64,000 nucleotides of DNA from Siphlonurus alternatus (taxonomy: Eukaryota > Arthropoda > Insecta > Ephemeroptera > Siphlonuridae), in the NCBI GenBank assembly GCA_949825025.1, contig OX463781.1, positions 42,835,469 to 42,899,468 on the forward strand, in the 5' to 3' direction. The translations under genes were made by a program, and so were the position numbers. Positions 23,914-34,429 of the stretch are shown here, piece after piece. The notes under the pieces were generated by a model, which had not been told where the DNA came from, did not search any database, and saw only the letters and a program-made list of their open reading frames with translations. Every line of letters begins with the position of its first letter. Within the stretch, counting starts at the first letter, position 1.

Positions 23914-24139
23914 ATGTAGATTTTCATGAGCGACAACAGCGACGCGGCGCGATTTGACGTAAAAGCTGCGAAATCCTATGCGGCTGCGAAATCCTATGCG
24001 GCGGCGAATTCGCCGGTAATCGCGTTAATTACAATGCACTTTTTCTTTTAATCGCCCAATATGGCCGCCAATGGATGTTACAGCAAGGGCGCTTTATTCG
24101 CGTCGCAGGCTGGAAATCATCCATGAAAATCCAACTTTA
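23914..24139. mobile_element. CpG-rich MITE, family J copy 3
   Basis: It shares GCGACGCGGCGCGATTTGAC, AGCTGCGAAATCCTATGCGG and ATATGGCCGCCAATGGATGT with the pair at 0.6-1.0 kb. CCTATGCGGC is duplicated internally. The outer ends here are GATTTTCATG and CATGAAAATC. Confidence 0.72.
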
Positions 24140-24231
24140 AATACTCTTTTAAATTTGAAGATGTTCTTAATTATTTAAATTGGAAGTATTAAATAATAAT
24201 AACTGTCACAAGATTGCACAATAGACATTAT

Positions 24232-24367
24232 GGGAGCGATTCAGCAAGCGTTAAGTAATGATTTAAGAAGCATTTTTTTAAGAAGGGTTTTTCTTACCTG
24301 GGATAAAAATCGCTTCTTAAGAAAACGCTTCTTAAAACGCTCCTTAACGCTTGCTGAATTTGCTCCC
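24232..24367. mobile_element. GATTCAC-type MITE, family H copy 1
   Basis: The ends GGGAGCGATTCAGCAAGCGT and ACGCTTGCTGAATTTGCTCC pair, with ATTAT directly outside each (24227-24231 and 24368-24372). The interior repeats AAGAAGCGTTTT and its complement. 136 bp, non-coding. A related copy lies at 46.42 kb. Confidence 0.8.
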
Positions 24368-25304
24368 ATTATTTAACTTAAAGTTTGGAATTACATGAAG
24401 AAGTGACTGCCATATGGCGTCTTGATAATTTTTAAATTATTTTTAAAAATAGTTTCCAAAGTATCAAAATTCTAATAAATTCAAAGAAATACTTTTCAAC
24501 ACTGCTGCATGCCCTTATTATTAAATTCATTAATATTTTTTTAATATTCATTAATAATATAGGCTTTAAAATTTTTTTTTTGTGAATTGTTGTTTTATTA
24601 ACCTTATTTATATGTTTACCATCACCAAATTTTAGCACAAAGCAGAAACAAGTTAGCCTGAAAAATGTCACGTTTATTTAAAAATTTAACATTGAAAATC
24701 ATTAAATAAATTTTTATTTGGAAGAAAACTACATGTTTTTTTATATTAAATTTATGTCACATATGGTTTCATTACATCTGTAGTTGAATATATTAATGTC
24801 AATGGTAAAGAGTAGCAATGGCATGTAGCAGCAGAATGTTAAAACGAATAAAAAAAAACACGCTTCATTTATTTTTAAAAATGTAAAAAAAAAACCTATA
24901 TTATGTATTTGAATATTTTCACTCTCTGTAAAAAAATAATATAATAAAGTGACATTGATATCAATGTTTTTAATTATGTTCTATATTGAGTTAGAGAATG
25001 GCTCTAACGACATTTAATATAAAGTGAACAGTCAAGGATAATAGAAAGAGAGGATGGATTATTTTGATCTTTGAAGTCAGCCGCTGCCACATCGTCTACC
25101 AGTGACGTCATCATGTCATTTTCAGGAGCGCATTTTATTGGCCAGCTGCTCTATTGGGAACTGTGCCGAAGCTTGACGAAAGTAGTCGAGGATCGTACTT
25201 CTTCAATTGACCGTTCTAATTAAAAGCCATCCTCCTCACTTCTAACTTCTAACATGAGAATATAATGAATTTAATAATAAATATATTTATTTTTCAAGCA
25301 CTTC

Positions 25305-25640
25305 TACGTTATTGAGGGTAATATAATATGCCCAATGTTAAAAAAAAATCCCATAAATGAAAATTTTTTTCCTTGCTCTACATACACATGATTACACACC
25401 ACAAAAATATATAAAATCTAAAATATGAGATTGTATGCAAATTCGATCTATTTTTTTGAGTCATCAATTTTTAAATATGACTAAAATTTAACATGGAGTT
25501 TCCATTTATCAATAGTCAATTTTAAAAATTCATATCTCGAAAATTAGATCGAATTTGTATACCTAATAGTTGAGCTACTTATATACTTGTATACAGTATA
25601 GGGGATGTAGAGGAGAACACTTTAAGGTATATGTTTTATA
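25305..25640. mobile_element. Family B MITE, left part, split by family A
   Basis: GCCCAATGTTAAAAAAAAAT, ATTCGATCTATTT and AAATTAGATCGAATTTGTAT followed by TAGGGGATGTAGAGGAGAAC match the intact copy at 50.55 kb. The copy is then interrupted by a complete family A element and resumes at about 25969. Confidence 0.72.
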
Positions 25641-25968
25641 ATGGACAATTTGCATGACATTTTTTTATTGCAGAAATAGATAGAGGGTGCAAAGGTATGA
25701 TACTTTGAATTTTTTCAGATTTTTTAGAGACCAGGAACTATTTTTAAAAAATTATTGAAAGTCGATTTTATGACGTCACGAGGAGTCTGTCCTTAAGAAA
25801 AGGATAGGCGCTAAACGCCCGTGACGTCATAAAACCGATAAAACTGATGTTCAATAATTTTTTAAAAATAGTTCCCGCTCTCAAAAAAATCTGAAAAAAT
25901 TCAGAACAGAATAATTTGGTACCCTCTATCCATTTATGTAATAAAAAAATGTCATGCAAATTGTCCAT
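25641..25968. mobile_element. Family A MITE, copy nested in family B
   Basis: It starts ATGGACAATTTGCATGACAT and ends with the complement. The body is almost identical to the 2.76-kb copy, including GGAGTCTGTCCTTAAGAAAA and two TGACGTCA octamers (25771-25778 and 25822-25829). It sits inside a family B element, so it is the younger of the two. Confidence 0.86.
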
Positions 25969-26010
25969 TTTCTTGTGTGGAAATATTTTTAACATTGGGC
26001 ACATTATTTT
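25969..26010. mobile_element. Family B MITE, right remnant
   Basis: The stretch ATTTTTAACATTGGGCACAT completes the family B copy interrupted at 25640 (compare ATTAACATTGGGCCAGCTGA at about 50.89 kb). Confidence 0.55.
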
Positions 26011-26384
26011 ATCCTTTTAAAGTAAAATATATTTCTATTTTCAGTGAAATTGATAAAAAATTAATATATATATATCATATGTACCCAAATACATTACATA
26101 CACTGTCATATTCAACTTTCTTTTCGTCGTGTACTGGTATGTACCTGTACTAATATTATACTACATGGCATTATCTATATCTATACTTCGACTCGTGTTT
26201 GGCTATTCTTCAAACCAATAACTGAGTACATTTAATTATGACTAAAAGAGAGTTTCATTTACGTTATTTATGTTACTATATTATTTACATATAGTAACAA
26301 TAATTTATTGATATACCAACACTTTACATATTTGCATAAAGTTTATTTATAAAATTTCTAGAAACTCTAGAAAAAATGATGCAA

Positions 26385-26440
26385 AGCTCAAACCTCTTTC
26401 CCCCCCCCTCCCCCCCCTCCCCCCACCTCTCTCTTTCTCC
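26385..26440. repeat. Polypyrimidine low-complexity tract
   Basis: A C-rich and CT-rich run (CCCCCCCCTCCCCCCCTCCC and on into CTCTCTCTTTCTCC). The minus-strand frame rich in G, R and E across it is not a gene. Confidence 0.85.
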
Positions 26441-26814
26441 AGATCTGCATGACAAATTACTAACCATAACCAACCCATAACCCTCGCGTTATAAACGAAT
26501 ACTAAACCATAGTGGCTATAATATCCCATGAGAGACGGCCGAGATACAAATCATATGGCAGCAATTGAAGAAAACTTGTGTGTAATATCTGTTGGAAAGA
26601 TTTATTTCTAGGAAAAAAAAATCGCACCATAAAATAACACATGTTGAAAGAGTAGTGTTGAAAAACATAGAAAACTATGCTGCTAGTTTTTTTTTCTTCT
26701 GTTACTTCATTTAAGCTTTTTATTCGAATATAGCTTTTGATTCGTACCCCATGATGTATTATTAATTTTGATTACAATTTGATTTTATATATTTTTTTTA
26801 TGTCTTGCATGACA

Positions 26815-26970
26815 AATATTCTTCCCACGATAATGTACAGTCGTTGCCTCGGAAAATTTCCCTTTGCAGCCTTGTTAATCACCCCGTAAGAATAACACGG
26901 AGTATGATGATTAACAAGGCTGCAAGTGAGAAATATTCTAAGGCGACAAGTGTACACAAGATATGCTACT
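26815..26970. mobile_element. Palindromic MITE family M, copy 2
   Basis: TGCAGCCTTGTTAATCA and TGATTAACAAGGCTGCAAG form the inner stem, with GTACAGTCGTTGCC and GGCGACAAGTGTAC further out. It is related to the degraded copy near 3.86 kb. The opposing frames across it are palindrome artefacts. Confidence 0.65.
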
Positions 26971-27474
26971 GCAATCAAAGGTGTGAGAGTGGAGATATTA
27001 ATTTCATAATATAAAAAATATAATAAATTTAATGATAATTTTGAATTAATTACATTATTTTTATTTATTGTCAAATAAAACTATTACAAAATTAATTTTC
27101 CCTTATATAACTAAAGTACTAAAGTACTAAATTGAAAAATGAATAATTTTTTTCGTTAAAAAAGAAAATTATGGTTATAAATTTAGTTAAAGTTTGTGAA
27201 GTATATAGTTAGGAGGGGTTGAAAACATGCGGTTAATGCTGCAAGGTGGCGCCGACACTTCTGTCATTTGGGTGAAATCACTTTACCTTTCTCTAGCTAA
27301 TAGAGCGAGGCGCCTGCACCGCATCAATACTCTCTGAGAGGGAACTGCAGCTGCCACACCACGTCTAGGAGGCACGCAGCGAATATTAAATATCCACAGC
27401 AGCAAGAGCGACAGCCCGCGCCGACGTACATCAAACTCTGTCTCAGAGACAGAGAATCGTTTAGCTCTACCGCA

Positions 27475-27598
27475 TCATATTTAATTAGGTTTTCATCGTG
27501 TTTGTTACATCCTCGATCATTGGTTGACTGTTTGCAAAGAACAATCTAATTGGCCGAATACTTCCGAGTATAACTTAAATGAATATGACGGTCAGTGT
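27475..27598. mobile_element. Family L MITE, copy 1
   Basis: TCATATTTAATTAGGTTTTC then ATCGTGTTTGTTACATCCTC, GATCATTGGTTG and ATTGGCCGAAT match the copy at 37.01 kb, whose arms are better preserved. About 120 bp. Confidence 0.68.
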
Positions 27599-27913
27599 AC
27601 GTAATCCAGGTGGAGGATATAGTAGTTACAAGGGTTCCTTCCTCTCAACTGTATTAAGTGATTTTTAATATTAAAATAATAATTATTAGCTTTTAAATTA
27701 TTTATTTATCTATATATATATTTATTTTAAAAACAGCTTTAATTACATACTTTTGTATTAATATTTAATTAACAATAATTGTACCCATTCGTTTTATTAT
27801 GAATAAAATATCTGCTTTATACATCATGCATGGTTATAATATTTGAGAGGAGTTCATTTAATACTTGTAAAAATTATAATATGCATATTAGTTTTAAACA
27901 ATGCATTATATAC

Positions 27914-28112
27914 AGTCAAATAAAATTGGAAGTATCCGGAAGTGTAAAGTTTGTGGCTGTTCTGTTTGTTTATTCAGTTTTGAAACTTTATAGAGGAGTT
28001 TGCAGTAAAATTATTGATCTGTGTGTGAAATTGCAACGCTGAAATACGAACAGAAAGGCCAGAAACTTCACACTTCCGGCTACTTCCGGAGGGAATATAA
28101 TATAAATTTGAC
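27914..28112. mobile_element. CCGGAAGT palindromic MITE, family C copy 1
   Basis: The left arm GTCAAATAAAATTGGA then ATCCGGAAGTGTAAAGTTTG pairs with the right arm CAGAAACTTCACACTTCCGG then CTACTTCCGGAGGG and AAATTTGAC. About 200 bp. The ETS-type core CCGGAAGT occurs in both arms. A 70-codon frame from 27830 is spurious. Confidence 0.8.
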
Positions 28113-28236
28113 AATATTTTATGAATACATGGATTTATTATAATAATTATGTCGCTTATAATAAATAAAATACTAAAATTAAAAAAAAAAAAACAAAAAA
28201 CAAAAACGAAAAAAGTTTTAAAAGTAAATAAAAATT

Positions 28237-28383
28237 ATGAATAGTTTTTCAATTCCCGAGATGGACGTTGTGTATGATGATTGCTTGCAGTACCTGGAAA
28301 CAATGAGACTTAAAAAAATAATATCCAAGACAAGAACCATTGTTTCTATAAATATCAGGAGATGTAACATTATACAACAATAA
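28237..28383 (+). CDS. Small uncharacterised frame, possibly an exon remnant
   Basis: An ATG-to-TAA frame of 48 codons beginning MNSFSIPEMDVVYDDCLQYL. Its composition (acidic and aromatic, then basic) is less AT-driven than most frames here. There is no promoter, splice evidence or relative that I can recognise, so it may be chance. Confidence 0.15.
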   Translation: MNSFSIPEMDVVYDDCLQYLETMRLKKIISKTRTIVSINIRRCNIIQQ

Positions 28384-28641
28384 GCAACGAATGAAAACGA
28401 TTGTCTTTGTTTGAAATTAAAAATGCTAACTCTAGAGGATTCTCTTTAAAATAGAAAAGAAATTACAATATTTTGACCTAGATATAAAAATGTAAAAAAC
28501 AAAAGTAAAATTTATAAATAAACATTGCTATAAAATACTTGTCAAATCAAGTATCCACAGTAAATAGTAGATTGTACCTTGGAGTTTAATTTTAATAAAT
28601 AATTTTTATTTTCTCACCTAACATCAAATTTTAATTAATTA

Positions 28642-28979
28642 AATGGAGCAACGACCTCAAATTGCAGAAATGAATACAGGATGAAAAGTTCTGCTACTCT
28701 GATTTTTTTTGCAGATTTTTTAGAGCCTGCATGGAAACTATTTTTAAAAAATATTGAAAGTCAATTTTATGACGTCACGAAGCGTTAAATCACATATTTT
28801 TCTTAAGGAGTGACGCCTCGTGACGTTATAAAATTGACTCAATATTTAAAAAAAAAAAAAAAAAATAGTTTCCAGAAATCTGAAAAAAATCAGAGTAACA
28901 TAACTTTGCACCCTCTATCCATTTCTGCAAATAATAACAATAAAAAGAAATTGATGTCAGTAGCGTCAGTATTCCATTG
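28642..28979. mobile_element. Family A MITE, copy
   Basis: AATTGCAGAAATGAATACAG, GTTCTGCTACTCTGATTTTT and TATGACGTCACGAAGCG mark the left arm; CTCGTGACGTTATAAAATTG and CACCCTCTATCCATTTCTGC the right. One octamer is intact and the other is mutated (TGACGTTA). A poly-A expansion lies in the right arm. Confidence 0.75.
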
Positions 28980-30258
28980 AAAAAATGAAATAGTTTGAAA
29001 TTTTAATTACTTCCGGTAGGAATGCAAAAATTATTTTGTCTGTATTCTGCAGGTACGGAAATGCAACTCCAGTGCGATATGTTGTGAACTCCAGCCACGT
29101 ATATTAAATACCCTCCCCACGTCACACACCTTGCAAGCCAACGAGGTATAATACACACGCACTTTATCTCTAGCATCCGTGCTGCTAAAATACCTCCTAA
29201 CGCTTAGGCCACCCCTCTTGCAAGATATACCGACCAGCCATTGTTCCTCGCTCTCAACAATGTAAAAGTATAGGAAAATGACCCTTAAGATTAAGTATAC
29301 TTATAAAGTGTAGATTATATTTGTGACAAGGGATCTTATAGCTCAGCAGCCACTTTGCAAAGTAAGACAACGGGAATACAAGATTACTATAGTTATAACG
29401 TGTGTATGAAGGAGAAGTCTAATTAAAAGTCTTACAATTGTACAATTATGTTTAATTTATTATACCAAGTACGCGTATAAATTTAGCACTTAATTTAGTA
29501 TATGTAGTTTGGTTATCTAAATTTAGTTATATTTAGGATTGAAATAATAAGATGATGAAGAACGAAATATATCAAATTACATCACTCTTTCTTACACGCA
29601 ATTCTCTAGAAAGGTTACGTTTTGTTCGTTAATATAACTAATGGCAGTGTATTTTTATATAAAACAACACTTAAATAAATGACAGTTCTGTTAATTTAAT
29701 GCAATATAATATACAGTGAAGATATACACTCTACGTACTGTTAATAACAGTGAACTTGAATTATGTGCCTCTAAAACAATTTTATATCTATTTCTGGTAT
29801 TATAAAAATGTAATTCACCATTATTATACAATATATAACTCTGCTGGATATTTCATGGCGCAATTTAAAATATATAAGCTTGGAAGTGTTAATATTTTAA
29901 GTTAAGCTCTTTAAAATAGTCAACACATGTCAATAATTAAAATAAATATAATAAAAAAAAAATAATAAAATATAGTGTGCTAATTTTATCTCCTTTCAAA
30001 TATAAAATTTAATTTCTTTATATTTCATTAGTTTGAGTGATTTTGCCCCCCCCCCCCTCAATTTAATTTACGGATAGAGTAGTAATTATTTTTCAGAAGT
30101 AGTTGTGTAATGAAATATCAACATAAAAATACTAACATAATTAATATATAATTTATAGAAATTATGTTGACAAGTTATTTGGATACATTATTAGTTTATT
30201 ATATTATATAATATACAATATATTGTATTGTATATTATATAATTATATAATTATATAA

Positions 30259-31548
30259 TTCAATATATTTGAATTCATTAACCCAATTTATGATGACTTA
30301 GAACAAAAAAAATATTCACTGGGTCTATTTTTTGATTTTTCAAAAGCATTTGACTGCCTCCCCCCTGATATATTTATCTCCAAACTTCGCTCAATGGGTT
30401 GCGAAGAGAACAGTATAAAGCTTTTTAATTCATATCTTACCGACAGATACCAGTATGTCGAACTAAGATCTGAATTAAATGGAGACCTAAATCATGTCTA
30501 CAAATCAGCTCTTAAACCTATTACCCTAGGAGTTCCTCAAGGCAGTAAGACAGGCCCCCGAATATACAATTTTACGACTAATGATCTGGCATCTTATCTA
30601 AAAGATGCTGATAGTGTAGAGCAATATGCTGACGATACCAATGCCAGGATATCAGCAAAGTCAGTGGTCGAATTAGAGAGAAAAGCAAATAATACTGTAC
30701 AACAACTAGAAAATTGGTGTAATGACAATCGTTTATTATTAAATATTGATAAAACTATTTTTCTCAGATTCCATTTGCCTACTAATAAAGAAAATGTAAA
30801 TATTAATATTAAATTAGATGGCAAGTCAATTAAAGAAGCCACTGACACAAAATTCTTAGGGCTTAATATTAGTAATACATTAAACTGGGATGTTCATCTT
30901 CATGAACTTTCAAAACAAATTAATCGTGGAAATTTTTTACTCTATTCATTGAGAGGATTAGTCTCAGACGATACACTGCTCTCAGTTTACTACGCAAATG
31001 TATATTCCCATTTAAGCTACTCTATCATAATCTGGGGAAGTGATAATGCTGTACTAAATCGTTTATTTATACTACAAAAAAGATCTGTGAAAACAATAAA
31101 AGGTTTTAAAAAGATGGATACCTGTAGAACACATTTTTATGATTTGAAAGTGTTAACTCTACCCAGTATTTACATCTTGAATTGTGCAATGTATAAAAGA
31201 TTACACCCAGAGTCATACGCTCAAGTTTCCGACATTTCTCCTTATGATACCAGAAACAAATCCAAAGTTGTAATAAAAAAGCATCAATCTGCTTTTTATA
31301 AAAATAATCCATATTACCAAACTCATAAAATCTATGATTTTTTACCCGAGTCATTGAGGGATGAAATTAGTGATAATGTATTTAAAAATAAATTAAAAAC
31401 TATATTAATCAAAAAAGAATATTATAACATAAAAGATTTTTATGATGAAAAATCAAAAATAACGCAGGAGGATGTTGCAAACTGGAACGTTGCTCTTACG
31501 GATCAACACAAACAAAAAATGTTATCTTTATCTATGGCTCCGAAATAA
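30259..31548 (+). pseudogene. LINE reverse transcriptase, C-terminal 429 codons
   Basis: The frame is open from 30259, ahead of the first ATG at 30394, and no stop interrupts it until TAA at 31546. In order: the catalytic motif FFDFSKAFDCL, GVPQGSKTGPRIYNFTTNDL (palm/fingers), the active-site block QYADDTNARIS with the YADD box, and TKFLGLNISNTLNW (thumb side). The C-terminal segment includes YSHLSYSIIIWGS and LPSIYILNCAMY, typical of arthropod Jockey/CR1-like LINEs. The canonical leucine after GVPQGS is replaced by lysine. The truncated copy cannot transpose alone. Confidence 0.92.
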
Positions 31549-31714
31549 AGATAGTAAACAAATTTAATATCTGACCATCAAAGTGTTATGTGAACTATAG
31601 TGCAAAGTGTTATGTGATCTATTTAATAGTGCATCAAGAAATCATATGTGGAGATAATAAAACAATTATATTAAAAAGAGTGAAAGTGATATTGAAAACT
31701 TCAACTATTTTTAA

Positions 31715-31752
<38 letters not shown>

Positions 31753-31981
31753 ATCAAGATTAAAGAACCTGATAATAATGAATAATACAATACATATATT
31801 ATGTTAATAGTGCAAATTTATTTAAAATTATTTGTGTAAACCTATGTATGTTAATTTTAGGTAATTTTAATTAGATTTAAGTACCTGTTATGTATGATTT
31901 ATGTAACAAATCTGACGTGATCTATGCTGTAAAGCCAACGATCGAAATAAAATTATTATTATTATTATTATTATTATTATT
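30259..31981 (+). mobile_element. 5'-truncated non-LTR retrotransposon (LINE)
   Basis: It consists of the 3' part of a reverse transcriptase frame, a 3' UTR of about 430 bp and a terminal (ATT)n tail at about 31957-31981. An A-run lies inside the UTR at about 31720-31751. The 5' end stops abruptly against an AT palindrome (30183-30258), as in target-primed reverse transcription that ended early. RT and C-terminal features suggest the CR1/Jockey/Daphne group; the exact clade cannot be fixed by eye. The endonuclease and the N-terminal RT motifs are missing. Confidence 0.9.
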
Positions 31982-32829
31982 TTACCTCTGTAATTTGATT
32001 TAGTGTTTGGGTACATGGCTAATTTTGGTTTATTCTCAAAAACATTATAAAAAGAAGCCTGTATATTTTGTTTAAAGTTTTCTATACCTCTTAAAATCGA
32101 AAATAATTATCTTAAGGTCTGTCGCTATGAAAATATGCAAGTGGAATGAAAAGAGATGTCACTACCAGTCTTTAGTAAATGATGTCCGAGATTGGGTGAT
32201 TTTAATTCCAACATTTCAAAGGAAATAATAAGATTAACCGTTTTTAAATGAGCAACAGTCATTATAATTATGTTTATCTATTTCCTAGTCTGATTAATTT
32301 GTGAATACAATAATTATATGATAAGTTATTGCAGTTAAAAAAATGCCCCTATAACTCAGAGAGCAAAAGCTCAAGGCAAAGAAAGAAATATGAAGGGCAG
32401 CCGTGCCGTGATGAATGCTCCTGCTCTACCGTTGCGAGTGCGCCTCAACATTCCATTGTATTTTAAATTGAATAGAAGGGAGAGTAACGGTAAATAAACA
32501 AAGATGTATTATTTTGAAAGAATTAATATTATGATTTTTAGGATAGTAAGCATCGAAACTTTTTTTTTTTTTTTCGATAAAAAAATAAAATATATTATTG
32601 TATTTTTTAATTCCTTTTGTTATATATAATGAATCTAACTCGAATCTAAGTAATAATCCTAATAATTACGTAATTTTATATATTAAAATTTACTATCATT
32701 CATAATGCTGTTTCGCTTTATGTGGCTCATCATATCTAATCATATGCTTGAAATAAAAATAATTTGATAATAATTTGTTTCTGGATCCGCGCCTGATTAT
32801 ATTTATATATATATTAATAATTTTTTTTT

Positions 32830-33207
32830 TTTTACAAGGATACACCCCTAAGAGCTTACAGCTCGCGGCGGGGTACTGGGTAGGGATATAAGGTAGGGAA
32901 CGGATAGTGGCCACGGCCTGCATGCTTACGCGTCCCAGCATTCGCTGAGGTGAGACTGAGGGAACCGTGGAAAACCTCAGTCAGGACGGACACCTTTACT
33001 TTTTCTCAATGGACCAAAGCGATGTCCAAAGCCTGGGGAACCACACACAAGTGCATCACTGCACTGGGTGGAAAGCGAGACGACTTTACCCCAGGGAGGG
33101 AGCAGCGTATTTTTTACTTGAAACGGTCACCCATCCAAGTACTAACCACGCTCGACGTAGCTTGACTTCGGTGATCTAACGAGAACCGGTCAATGCACTG
33201 CGCCAAT
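32830..33207 (-). mobile_element. 5S rRNA-derived SINE, copy 1
   Basis: Read on the minus strand, the head (33205 down to 33122) has CGGTTCTCGTTAGATCACCG, AAGTCAAGCTACGTCGAGCG and TGGTTAGTACTTGGATGGGT then GACCG. This is the 3' two-thirds of an arthropod 5S rRNA gene with its internal pol III A and C boxes. The body has GGTTCCCCAGGCTTTGGAC, GTCCGTCCTGACTGAGG and GTTTTCCACGGTTCCCTCAG, and the tail is A-rich. Two more copies lie at 38.3 and 48.5 kb. Frames across it are not proteins. Confidence 0.9.
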
Positions 33208-33317
33208 AATATTATTATTAAAAAAAAATAATAATAAATTAAATAAATAAAAATATTTATTTATTTATATTTATATATATTTTATATTTTTGTAGATATG
33301 TATTATATAAATACATA

Positions 33318-33328
33318 TATAACTATAG

Positions 33329-33403
<75 letters not shown>
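33318..33403. repeat. (AAT)n followed by (TA)n
   Basis: Compound microsatellite inside the TTAA element: roughly 50 bp of AAT-type units followed by about 35 bp of TA. Confidence 0.9.
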
Positions 33404-33408
<5 letters not shown>

Positions 33409-33609
33409 TATAATATTATAACTATATTATAAATGTTATAATAAATATTATAATTTTATATAATTACGGTCCAATAATTAATAATAATTTTATAATAATT
33501 AATTAATTTTTCTCTCAATAAAAAAAATCGATATATATATATATATTATGTATTTTTTTTTTTATTGGAGGAATTTAATAGCTAGAGCTAGGCCTTGTAG
33601 GAGCCATCA

Positions 33610-33860
33610 ATTTCCGTGTGCAGACTACCAATGCTGAGCTGCATGAGCACGGCCCATGGGTCTGCACGGCCCACGGGCCCGCCCGTGCAGATCCGTGCGC
33701 GAGCCCGCAGAACCTAAGCCATCTCGGCGCCCTCCCTGCTGCTGGTAAAGCTCAAGCTGACCATCCTCACTTGCCTCGCTGCTTGCTGGCGAGCAAGCTA
33801 GGTGCAGTCCCGAACAATGGGACAATGCACAGTACATCCGAGGAGAAAAAAATTCAGCAA
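33610..33860. other. GC-rich segment of the TTAA element
   Basis: A GC island (GCCCATGGGTCTGCACGGCC and GGGCCCGCCCGTGCAGATCC) in very AT-rich DNA. The reverse complement keeps GATGTACTGTGCATTGTCCC then ATTGTTCGGGAC, matching GATGTACCGTACTGTACTGT and CCATTGTTGGGGACGAG at about 54.44 kb. Overlapping frames on both strands have no recognisable domain. Confidence 0.55.
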
Positions 33861-34303
33861 GAGGGCTTGTGACAAAGTGGGGAAATATAGTGTGTAATTT
33901 TCTTACTTGTAAAGTCCTTAAAACATTGCTGTACAGTATCCATATTAACTTGTTCATCAGAGAATATATATATAATTATTATTATACAATTAAAAATTAA
34001 ATATCCTTTAAAGTTTTGTAAAAATGTTGGAACAAAATTCTTCCAATCAGTATTTTTCGAAACGCAAACGTTGCGCCTCTGGTGGCCGGCTACGTAGCGG
34101 CAGTCCTTAAAAAAGTAGTTTGACGAAGAGTTGTTTTCCATTGTAAAATATTTGATTATATACTGTATTATTATCTTATATGGGTGAATGGACACTTATG
34201 TGAATGGGATATTCTTTTTTCAAGTCACCCATTGAGTTGCTGCACTATTATATATGTTTTATTTTGTACTCAATAAACAACAGTTATTATTACAAACTAA
34301 TCT

Positions 34304-34429
34304 ATAGGCCTGTTCGTAAACCCTGCTCGGTGTACACTTTCTGCACCCAATCGACCTTATATTCCATGTACATAAGGTCGATTGGGTGTAGAAAGTGTAC
34401 ACCGAGCAGGGTTTACGAACAGACTTATC
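34304..34429. mobile_element. Near-perfect hairpin MITE, family Q copy 2
   Basis: 126 bp with arms of about 55 bp. ATAGGCCTGTTCGTAAACCC, TGCTCGGTGTACACTTTCTG and CACCCAATCGACCTTAT are mirrored almost perfectly after a loop of about 10 bases. Such a young hairpin would be hard to replicate or assemble. Two overlapping frames on opposite strands are produced by the symmetry. Confidence 0.88.

Larger units (their letters stand above)
32116..34106. mobile_element. TTAA-flanked 2.0-kb element, sister of the 54-kb element
   Basis: TTAA lies at both edges (32112-32115 and 34107-34110). The left end GGTCTGTCGCTATGAAAATA matches the right end of the element at 54.17-63.40 kb. The right end, read in reverse, matches that element's left end (GCCGGCCACCAGAGGCGC). 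The two copies are thus in opposite orientation. The interior includes a 5S-SINE, AT microsatellites and a GC-rich stretch at 33.61-33.86 kb also related to the other copy. TTAA targets are typical of piggyBac-type elements, but no transposase is seen. Confidence 0.82.

Noticed and set aside
27230..27480. Possible exon or promoter near 27.25-27.47 kb
   Set aside because: GC is higher than the surroundings, but no frame, splice site pair or core promoter motif could be supported.
30394..30396. ATG at 30394 as the LINE protein start
   Set aside because: RT homology (FFDFSKAFDCL) continues upstream in frame to 30259, so this methionine is internal to a truncated protein.
33122..33205. Functional 5S rRNA gene
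   Set aside because: Only the 3' two-thirds of 5S is present, mutated, and it is fused to a SINE body that recurs in two other places.
33618..33957. Overlapping 84- and 110-codon frames on opposite strands
   Set aside because: Both follow from high GC and lack of stops in the GC-rich segment of the TTAA element; no domain or codon pattern supports either.
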